Origin: Curvibacter microcysteis
GTDB lineage: Bacteria; Pseudomonadota; Gammaproteobacteria; Burkholderiales; Burkholderiaceae_C
Length of the DNA stretch: 64,000 nucleotides
Reading direction: 5' to 3'
Assembly (NCBI RefSeq): GCF_028649455.1
Contig: NZ_JAQSIO010000004.1
Coordinates: forward strand, 62,001-126,000
The number at the start of each line of letters is the position of its first letter. The stretch's first letter is position 1. Both the position numbers and the translations under genes were made by a program. Shown piece after piece: positions 58,017-64,000 of the stretch. The notes beneath the pieces are model-generated. The model was given only the letters and a program-made list of their open reading frames with translations, had not been told where the DNA came from and did no database searches.

Positions 58017-58955
58017 TCAGAGCGGCCGGGTCAGGTACACCGCCTCGCGCCCGACGATGGGCGCGCGGGTGGGCATCATCACCGTGCAGTCATCGCACAA
58101 GGCCCGAATTTCATGCGGGCCGTCCTGGGCAATCAACTCACCTTGGGCAAAGCGCTCAAAACCGACCACAGGCCGGGTGAAGCGGAACTCCGAGGTTTGC
58201 ACCATCAGCGTGGCCAGCAATTCGAAGCGCCGCTGCGGCACCGGGGGCGTGCGCACTTCCGGTGCCTCAATCAAGCCGTAATGCGCCAGGAAGCCCAGTG
58301 CGGCGGCGGTCGCCACATCGGCCGAGGATTGGTGAAAGTGCTGACCGCACTCCACCACCAAGGCCGCACCAGCCGCACTGGCACCATCGCCATGCGCGCC
58401 ATGCTGGATCAGCGGTACGCCCGAGCCCAAGCCATTGGGCATGACCATGTGCACCGAAGGCTGGCCCAGCGCCAGGGCCACCGAGGCGTTGCGCGCAAAG
58501 GCCGGGTAGACCCAAAAGGGCTCCACGTCCTGGCTGGTCGAATGGATGTCGAGGATGTGGTCCGCTGCAGCCACCACCGGGCGCAGGTCGCGGGCGCGGC
58601 GCAGCTCGGGGCTGTCTTCGCTGCTGTCGAGCAGCTCGGGGTCCCAGACACGGTTCAGGTTGTGCACCAGCTGCCGGCTCTCAAAGGGCTGGTGGATGTC
58701 AAAAGACTCGTAGGCCGCCACATTGGCAAAGGACACGGTCAAGGTACCCTTGAGCGGGCGCACGCCCTGGTCCAGCAAATGGGTGGCGGCCACCATGCCG
58801 CAGAGCTCGTTGCCGTGGGTCAGGGCGTTGATCAGCACATGGGGGCCGGGCCGACCGGACTCAAAGCGGTGCACGTAATCGATGCCGACATTGCCTTGCC
58901 GGTAAGCGCTCAGGTCACGCGGCAGCACTTCAAAAACAGGTGTGGACGAACTCAT
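58017..58955 (-). CDS. Succinylglutamate desuccinylase/aspartoacylase (AstE/AspA, M14) family hydrolase
   Basis: A 312-residue zinc hydrolase. Metal ligands His47 and Glu50 (THGNE) and His138 (DIHSTS) are present, with a catalytic Glu202 in VVECGQHFH. Family members deacylate N-acyl amino acids such as N-acetylaspartate or N-succinylglutamate. ATG 58955 is preceded by GGAGG about 10 bases upstream. It converges with the chemoreceptor. Its position fits an amino-acid-derivative catabolic locus, but the substrate is not shown. Confidence 0.9.
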   Translation of the reverse strand: MSSSTPVFEVLPRDLSAYRQGNVGIDYVHRFESGRPGPHVLINALTHGNELCGMVAATHLLDQGVRPLKGTLTVSFANVAAYESFDIHQPFESRQLVHNLNRVWDPELLDSSEDSPELRRARDLRPVVAAADHILDIHSTSQDVEPFWVYPAFARNASVALALGQPSVHMVMPNGLGSGVPLIQHGAHGDGASAAGAALVVECGQHFHQSSADVATAAALGFLAHYGLIEAPEVRTPPVPQRRFELLATLMVQTSEFRFTRPVVGFERFAQGELIAQDGPHEIRALCDDCTVMMPTRAPIVGREAVYLTRPL

Positions 58956-58978
58956 GGCTCTGGGGCCTCCCTCAAATG

Positions 58979-59001
58979 AAAAAGCGGTGCTTGCGCACCG
59001 C
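58979..59001 (-). terminator. Intrinsic terminator of the MFS gene
   Basis: GCGGTGC (58984-58990) pairs with GCACCGC (58995-59001) around a 4-base loop. It is followed on the minus strand by TTTTT. It lies 7 bases after the MFS stop and insulates it from the AstE-like gene. Confidence 0.88.
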
Positions 59002-59008
59002 CCTGCAT

Positions 59009-60271
59009 TCAAGCACTTTTTACAGATCCTTGCATGTGATCCCGGCTCGCCAAGGCCGGAAAGGCTTTGACCCACAGGGCCGCCACCAGCACGGTGCCCA
59101 CCCCGCCCAGCACCACCGAGCCAATCGGCCCCAGCAAGGCCGCCGTGGCCCCCGACTCAAACTCGCCCAGTTGGTTGCTGGCCCCGATGAAGACCGAGTT
59201 GACCGCGCTGACGCGGCCGCGCATGGCGTCCGGCGTCTCCAGCTGCACCAGGGTCTGGCGCACCACCACGCTGACCATGTCGGCCGCACCCGACACCGCC
59301 AGCGCGGCCAGCGACAACCACAGGCTGGTCGACACGCCAAACACCAGCGTGGCCAAACCGAACACCGCCACCGCCCACAGCAGCTTGCGCCCGACGTGAC
59401 GCTCCAGCGGCCAACGGGTGAGCCACACCGACATCAGCAGCGCCCCGGCGGCGGGCGCAGCGCGCAGCAGGCCCAGGCCCCAGGGGCCGACGTGCAGCAC
59501 ATCCTTGGCGTAGATCGGCAGCAAGGCCACCGCCCCGCCCAGCAACACGGCAAACAGGTCCAGCGAGACCGCGCCCAGCACCACTTTGCGGTCCCAGATG
59601 AAACGCACGCCCGCCATCAAAGTACCGATGGAGACCGGCTCGCGCGGGGCCGGCTCGTGCGCGTAGTGCACCCCCAGGATCAAACCGATGCCCAAGGCAA
59701 ACAAGACCGCGCTGGTCGCATAGACCGCGGTGGCCCCCGCGACAAAAATCACCCCGCCCAAAGCCGGCCCGCCAATGATGGCGGCCTGCATGCCCGCCGA
59801 CGCGAAGGCCATGGCCCGCGGCAGCATGGCGGGCGGCACGAGCACCGGCGTCAGGGCCTGCTGGGCGGGCATCTGAAACGCCCGCGCCGCGCCCAAGACC
59901 ACCGACAGCCAGAGCAGCCAATCGCGGCTGACCCAGGCCCCTTCCGTGCCCAACACCAAGGTCAGGGCCACCAAGGCCTGGGCCGCCACACAGGCCGCCA
60001 CGATGCGCGCGCGGTGCACGCGGTCGGCCACATGGCCGGCCACCAAGGTCAGCAGGAGCGCAGGTAAAAATTGGTAAAGACCCACCAAGCCCAGGTCCCA
60101 GGCGCTGCCGGTCAGGTCGTACATCTGCCAGCCCACGGCCACCATCAGCATTTGGCTGCCGGTGGTGGCGGCCAGCCGGGTGAACCAGAAACGCATGAAA
60201 GCGCGCTGCTGCAAGAGCGCAGCAAAGCCGGGCGCCGCGTGTTCGGACGCCCCAGGAACCGATTGAGTCAT
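59009..60271 (-). CDS. MFS transporter, EntS/DHA3-like
   Basis: A 420-residue membrane protein with about 12 helices. The N-terminal FMRFWFTRLAATTGSQMLMVAVGWQMYDLTGSAWDLGLVGL is of the MFS_3 (EntS-like exporter) subgroup, with GHVADRVHRARIV in the first cytoplasmic loop. The role is likely efflux; the substrate is unknown. ATG 60271 (MTQSVPG) is preferred; an in-frame ATG at 60283 is close. It is divergent from the LOG-family gene. Confidence 0.9.
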   Translation of the reverse strand: MTQSVPGASEHAAPGFAALLQQRAFMRFWFTRLAATTGSQMLMVAVGWQMYDLTGSAWDLGLVGLYQFLPALLLTLVAGHVADRVHRARIVAACVAAQALVALTLVLGTEGAWVSRDWLLWLSVVLGAARAFQMPAQQALTPVLVPPAMLPRAMAFASAGMQAAIIGGPALGGVIFVAGATAVYATSAVLFALGIGLILGVHYAHEPAPREPVSIGTLMAGVRFIWDRKVVLGAVSLDLFAVLLGGAVALLPIYAKDVLHVGPWGLGLLRAAPAAGALLMSVWLTRWPLERHVGRKLLWAVAVFGLATLVFGVSTSLWLSLAALAVSGAADMVSVVVRQTLVQLETPDAMRGRVSAVNSVFIGASNQLGEFESGATAALLGPIGSVVLGGVGTVLVAALWVKAFPALASRDHMQGSVKSA

Positions 60272-60317
60272 GTGACTCAGCATACCAGCCCATGCCGGTG
60301 TGGCGCCTACGCAAAAA

Positions 60318-60353
60318 CCGCTGCTGTTCACCTGAAAAGCGAATAAGCAGCGG
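60318..60353. repeat. Inverted repeat in the MFS/LOG divergent spacer
   Basis: CCGCTGCT (60318-60325) and AGCAGCGG (60346-60353) are perfect complements 20 bases apart in the 94-base divergent region. It could be an operator or an mRNA hairpin just upstream of the LOG-family start. Confidence 0.4.
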
Positions 60354-60365
60354 CACAATGAATCC

Positions 60366-61229
60366 ATGGAAAGCAACACCCAACTCAATGACCGCCGCCT
60401 GGCCGATGCCTGGGCTGAACTGCAGGCCCACGCCAATGGCGGGGCCACGCTGGATGCCGACGCTTACCGACTGGCCTTTGCCGATCCCGAATTTTTGATG
60501 CGCCGTGAAACGCGTGGCATCCGCTTTCAGCTGGAGATGCTCAAGCCCGACCTGGCCCAGGCCGAGCAAGGCATCGACAACACCGTGGTGGTGTTTGGCA
60601 GCGCGCGCTACCTGGCGCCGGAAGACGCCGCCACCGCGCTCAGCCAGGCCCAGGCGGGCACAGACGCCGCCGCCCTGGCCAAGGCCCAGCAGGCTGTGCG
60701 CAACGCGCGTTACTACGACCTGGCGCGCCAGTTTGCCCGGCTGGTGGCCACCGAGAGCGAAAAGCGCCCCGTCAACGAACGCCTGTACATCTGCACCGGC
60801 GGCGGCCCCGGCATCATGGAGGCGGCCAACCGGGGCGCCCATGAGGTGGGCGCGCTCAATGTGGGCCTGAACATCGCCCTGCCCCACGAGCAAAGCGGCA
60901 ACCGCTACATCTCGCCCAGCCTGTGCTTCAAGTTCCACTACTTCGCGCTGCGCAAGATGCACTTCATGATGCGTGCCAAAGCGCTGGTGGCCTTCCCCGG
61001 GGGCTTCGGCACGCTGGATGAGTTGTTCGAGGTCATGACCCTGGTGCAGACCGGCAAGGCCAAGGCCGTGCCCATCGTGCTGTTTGGTACCGACTACTGG
61101 AAGCGGCTGATCAACTTTGACCTGATGGTCGAAGAAGGCACCATCTCGCCGCAAGACCTCAAGCTGTTCCACTTCGCCGACGACCCGACCACGGCCTGGC
61201 AGCAGATCCAGGCGTTCTACAGCCTGTGA
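60366..61229 (+). CDS. LOG family protein (TIGR00730-like Rossmann fold)
   Basis: A 287-residue protein. The LOG nucleotide-binding motifs GGGPGIMEAANRGA and PGGFGTLDELFE are intact. It has an N-terminal extension of about 70 residues before VVVFGSARYL. LOG enzymes release cytokinin bases from nucleotides; many bacterial members act as general nucleotide phosphoribohydrolases (PpnN/YgdH-like). Which applies is not known. Confidence 0.92.
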   Translation: MESNTQLNDRRLADAWAELQAHANGGATLDADAYRLAFADPEFLMRRETRGIRFQLEMLKPDLAQAEQGIDNTVVVFGSARYLAPEDAATALSQAQAGTDAAALAKAQQAVRNARYYDLARQFARLVATESEKRPVNERLYICTGGGPGIMEAANRGAHEVGALNVGLNIALPHEQSGNRYISPSLCFKFHYFALRKMHFMMRAKALVAFPGGFGTLDELFEVMTLVQTGKAKAVPIVLFGTDYWKRLINFDLMVEEGTISPQDLKLFHFADDPTTAWQQIQAFYSL

Positions 61230-61232
61230 GGT

Positions 61233-61281
61233 CCACCCCGCCGCTGGCGCCCCTCAATCCAGGGGCGGGCGCGGCGGGTGG
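61233..61281. terminator. Large bidirectional hairpin between convergent genes
   Basis: Outer arms CCACCCCGCCGC (61233-61244) and GCGGCGGGTGG (61271-61281) pair with one bulge. Inner arms CGCCCC (61248-61253) and GGGGCG (61262-61267) close an 8-base loop. The loop contains the MFS stop codon (61254-61256). No T-tract is seen, so termination is presumed rather than shown. Confidence 0.5.
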
Positions 61282-62441
61282 CTGCCAGTGGCCTGGTGCC
61301 GCATGCCCCAGGCCAGGCGCGAGCCCAGCCCCACCAGGGCGCCCGAGGCCCAGAACACCGAGCCAATCCCGACCAAGGCGCCCGCCGAGCCAAACAGCAT
61401 GGGCATGGCCACGCTCGACGCGTTGATGGTCATCAAGCGCAGGCCCAGGGCCTCGCCATGGCGGTCGTGCGGGGTGATCTGGTGCAGGGTGCTCATGATC
61501 ATGGGCTGCACCGAGCCCAGCGCAAACCCCGCGAGCACCGAGCACAGGCCCATGGCCCAAGGCCCTTGCAGCAGCGGGTAGATGCCAAACAACAAGGCCG
61601 TGGCCAGCATGGCGGTCATGATCACGGCCCACTCGCGCACGCGCTCGGCAAACAGGGGCAGCAGCAAGCGCACGCCCGAGGCGGACACCGCAAACGCGCC
61701 CAACAGGGTGCCGATGACCGACGCGCTCAGGCCGCGCTCATGGCCCAGGATGGGCACGACAAAAGTGTGCACGTCCCAGCACGAAGACAGGAACCAGTTC
61801 AGCAGCAACAAGCGCCGAAAGCCCTCGTCGCGCAGCAGCGACCAGGCTGGGCGGCGCTGGTGCTGCGGCGGCAACTCGACCGCAGGCAAGGCCCGCACCG
61901 AGCGCGACCACCACCACGACAGCAGCGGCAACAAGGCCATCAGGGCAAAGGCCGCGCGAAAGCCCACATGGTCGATCATGAGGCCCGCGAAAAACGGCCC
62001 CACAAAGTTCGACACCGCGGGGCCCAGCGACAACCAGCTGAACACGCGCTTGAGCTCGGTCGGCCCCTCGGCCAGCCGCCCCACATGGCGCTGCAGCGCA
62101 ATCACCGCCGCGCCCGCCGCGCCGCCCGTGCACAGCGCGGCCACGCACAAGGTGGCGTAGTGCGGCACCAGCACCGCCAGGCAGCAGCCCGAGCAAGACA
62201 CCGCCACGCACCAGGCCAGCGGCTTGTGCAGGCCGTGGCGGTCGGCAAACCGGCCCGCCGGCAGCGCCAGAAACACCTGGGTCAGGGCAAACAAAGCCAG
62301 CAGCACACCCACCGCCGCCGCGCTGTAGCCCTGCTGCAAAGCCAGCAAAGGCGCGGCCATGCGCATGCCGGCCATGGCGGCGTGGATGCAGACCTGGGCC
62401 GTGACCAGGCGCACCAGCTCGGCGTTGAGGTTGCGTGTCAT
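61254..62441 (-). CDS. MFS transporter
   Basis: A 395-residue membrane protein with 12 predicted helices. The motif LPAGRFADRHGLHKPLA is the typical MFS loop 2-3 sequence, and a long central loop is rich in Pro and Gln. It is more like sugar/drug exporters of the YfcJ type than the MFS at 59009. The substrate is unknown. ATG 62441 lies 10 bases after the rmuC stop, so it is in the rmuC operon; no clear ribosome site suggests coupling. Confidence 0.88.
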   Translation of the reverse strand: MTRNLNAELVRLVTAQVCIHAAMAGMRMAAPLLALQQGYSAAAVGVLLALFALTQVFLALPAGRFADRHGLHKPLAWCVAVSCSGCCLAVLVPHYATLCVAALCTGGAAGAAVIALQRHVGRLAEGPTELKRVFSWLSLGPAVSNFVGPFFAGLMIDHVGFRAAFALMALLPLLSWWWSRSVRALPAVELPPQHQRRPAWSLLRDEGFRRLLLLNWFLSSCWDVHTFVVPILGHERGLSASVIGTLLGAFAVSASGVRLLLPLFAERVREWAVIMTAMLATALLFGIYPLLQGPWAMGLCSVLAGFALGSVQPMIMSTLHQITPHDRHGEALGLRLMTINASSVAMPMLFGSAGALVGIGSVFWASGALVGLGSRLAWGMRHQATGSHPPRPPLD

Positions 62442-62451
62442 GCAGCGGGGC

Positions 62452-63843
62452 TCATGTGGCGTCCACGTCACTGTCCGGGGCGTCTGCGAGGCCCGCCACA
62501 CGGCGCGGCGCGGTCAGTTCGGGGAGCAGGCGCTCGGCCTCGGGGCCTGGCAAGGCCTCGACCTGCTTGAGCGCCCGGTGCATGACGTTGCTGCGCGTCT
62601 GCGCCTTGTCCAGGGTGTTGAGCACGGTCTGGGTCTGCTCTTTGACCTTGGCCAGCACCTCGCCAAACTTATTGAACTCGGTCTTGACCGCGCCCAGCAC
62701 CTGCCAGACCTCGCTGGAGCGGCGCTCCAGGGCCAGGGTGCGAAAGCCCATGTGCAAGGCGTTGAGCATGGCCATCAGCGTGGTCGGGCCAGCCAGGGTG
62801 ACGCGGTGCTCGCCTTGCAGCAGCTCGATCAGGCCAGGGCGTCGCAGCACCTCGGCGTACAGCCCCTCGGTGGGCAGGAACAGGATGGCGAAGTCGGTGG
62901 TGAACGGGGGCTCCACGTACTTCTCGGCAATCGACTTGGCCTCGGCGCGGATGCGCATTTCCAGCGCCTTGCCTGCCAACTCGGCAGCCCCGGCGTCGGC
63001 GCGCTGCTGGGCCTCGAGCAGTCGTTCGTAATCTTCGTTCGGGAACTTGGCGTCGATGGGCAGCCACAGCGGACGCCCGTCTTCGGACTTGCCGGGCAGG
63101 CGGATGGCGAAGTCGACCGGGTTCTTGCTGCCGGGGCGGGTCACCACCTGCTCGGCGTATTGGTCGGGCGCCAGCACCTGTTCCAGCAAGGCACTCAGTT
63201 GCGCCTCGCCGAACATGCCCCGGGTCTTGACGTTGCTCAGCAGGTGCTTCAGGTCGCCCACGCCCTGGGCCAGGGTCTGCATCTCGCCCAGGCCTTTGTG
63301 CACCTGGTCCAGCCGGTCGGCCACTTGCTTGAAGCTCTCACCCAAGCGCGTTTCCAGCGTGGCCTGGAGCTTCTCGTCCACGGTCTGGCGCATCTCATCG
63401 AGCTTGCTGGCGTTGTTTTGCTGCAGCTGCGCCAGTTGGGCTTCGAGGGTGGCGCGCACCTCGCCCAGGCGGCGCGCATTGGATTCGCTCAGGCCCTGGA
63501 TTTGCACCGACAAGGTGTCATTGAGGCTTTTCTGCAGCAGGCTCAGCTGCTGGCCAAAGGCGTCGATCTGGCTGTTCTGGGTGCGCGTGGCCTCGGCGCT
63601 TTGCAGCACCAGGGTTTGCTGGAAGGTGGCCAGCACCTGGGTCAGCTCCTGGCGCGTGGCGCGGGCCGATTCGGCCAGCTCACGGCGCAGTTCGCGCTCG
63701 CTGCGCTCAACCGCCGCCGTCAGCGCGGCCGTGGCGGCCTCTGCCTTGGCAGAAGGCCGGCGCAGCACCAGCACCAGCACCAGCAGCAAAACCAAGAGGA
63801 GCGCATACAAGCCGCCCCAAAGCAAGGTGTCCCAAGCTGGCAT
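62452..63843 (-). CDS. rmuC: RmuC-family DNA recombination protein
   Basis: A 463-residue protein. An N-terminal membrane anchor (LLLVLLLVLVLVLRR) leads to a long coiled coil (about 40-170), then the nuclease-like RmuC domain (about 180-420: GMFGEAQLSALLEQVL, PVDFAIRLPG, PIDAKFPNEDYERL). RmuC limits inversions and rearrangements at short repeats in E. coli. It starts 7 bases after the stop of the dehydrogenase at the right edge. Confidence 0.93.
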   Translation of the reverse strand: MPAWDTLLWGGLYALLLVLLLVLVLVLRRPSAKAEAATAALTAAVERSERELRRELAESARATRQELTQVLATFQQTLVLQSAEATRTQNSQIDAFGQQLSLLQKSLNDTLSVQIQGLSESNARRLGEVRATLEAQLAQLQQNNASKLDEMRQTVDEKLQATLETRLGESFKQVADRLDQVHKGLGEMQTLAQGVGDLKHLLSNVKTRGMFGEAQLSALLEQVLAPDQYAEQVVTRPGSKNPVDFAIRLPGKSEDGRPLWLPIDAKFPNEDYERLLEAQQRADAGAAELAGKALEMRIRAEAKSIAEKYVEPPFTTDFAILFLPTEGLYAEVLRRPGLIELLQGEHRVTLAGPTTLMAMLNALHMGFRTLALERRSSEVWQVLGAVKTEFNKFGEVLAKVKEQTQTVLNTLDKAQTRSNVMHRALKQVEALPGPEAERLLPELTAPRRVAGLADAPDSDVDAT

Positions 63844-63850
63844 GCGGGGC

Positions 63851-64000
63851 TCAGGCCGAGGCCAGGACGGCGGGGTTCAGCGGCGTCACGGGCTGGCCTT
63901 GGGTCAGGTAGCCGATCAGGTTGTCGGCCGCCAGTTGGGCCATGGCGCGGCGGGTGCTGAGGGTGGCGCTGGCGATGTGGGGGGTCAGCACCACATTGGG
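63851..64000 (-). CDS. D-isomer-specific 2-hydroxyacid dehydrogenase, C-terminal part (cut by window edge)
   Basis: The last 49 codons and stop of a gene entering from the right. The sequence NVVLTPHIASATLSTRRAM contains the catalytic His motif TPHIASAT of glyoxylate/hydroxypyruvate reductases. It is followed by NLIGYLTQGQPVTPLNP, the usual C-terminal end. It is the upstream member of the rmuC-MFS operon. The dehydrogenase subtype cannot be told from this fragment. Confidence 0.85.
   Translation of the reverse strand, partial: PNVVLTPHIASATLSTRRAMAQLAADNLIGYLTQGQPVTPLNPAVLASA

Noticed and set aside
59157-61172. Open frame of 671 codons spanning an MFS gene and the LOG gene
   Set aside because: It is in another frame of the MFS gene and antisense to the LOG gene; both real genes have clear motifs and a divergent promoter region between them.

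Overview
The window is GC-rich, densely coded proteobacterial chromosome. Gene content points to Burkholderiales, most likely Comamonadaceae: three tripartite-tricarboxylate (Bug/TctC) binding proteins without membrane partners, the serC-pheA-tyrA-aroA/cmk-rpsA-ihfB-lapAB block downstream of gyrA, glnA followed by separately transcribed ntrBC, and a one-piece tmRNA encoding the tag ANDERFALAA. These assignments rest on recognised motifs and gene order; no database search was possible. I see no insertion sequence, prophage, CRISPR array, rRNA or ordinary tRNA gene.

Layout. 0-7.4 kb: a strong outward promoter at the left edge, an orphan Bug protein, exonuclease III, then the nitrogen-control genes ntrC, ntrB, a small exported protein and glnA, with a sigma54 promoter and tandem NtrC-like sites upstream of glnA. 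7.4-13 kb: CinA-like protein, EI24 membrane protein, sterol-desaturase family enzyme, polysaccharide deacetylase with an altered metal motif, YVTN propeller protein and an RsuA-type pseudouridine synthase. 13-17.5 kb: a TctD/TctE-like two-component pair, an orphan NMT1-type binding protein and a Bug protein preceded by an 11-bp-period direct repeat that suits the response regulator. 17.5-27 kb: Tat-exported phosphoesterase, ZntB/CorA transporter, PPK2, two unrecognised small proteins, an exported unknown, MYG1, an SbtA-like bicarbonate permease divergent from a LysR regulator, a BLUF photoreceptor and a TIGR03643/DUF2805 protein.

27-32.3 kb is a mevalonate-catabolism island: class II (degradative) HMG-CoA reductase, a Bug binding protein and HMG-CoA lyase on one strand, divergent from a MocR (GntR-aminotransferase) regulator, with a three-box operator-like repeat between them. 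32.4-47.5 kb is core: ssrA (tmRNA), gph, ubiG, an OmpA-family protein, then gyrA, serC, pheA, tyrA, a fused aroA-cmk gene, rpsA, ihfB, lapA, lapB and a small exported helix-hairpin-helix protein.

47.5-59 kb looks like a second catabolic island. Pyroglutamyl peptidase, a one-piece 5-oxoprolinase and an Asp/Glu-type racemase lie behind a MarR regulator. They are divergent from a DctPQM TRAP transporter, which is followed by a chemoreceptor and a convergent aspartoacylase/AstE-family hydrolase. The likely theme is uptake and hydrolysis of pyroglutamate or related cyclic or acylated amino acids. 59-64 kb: two MFS transporters, a LOG-family protein, RmuC and the C-terminus of a D-2-hydroxyacid dehydrogenase cut by the right edge.
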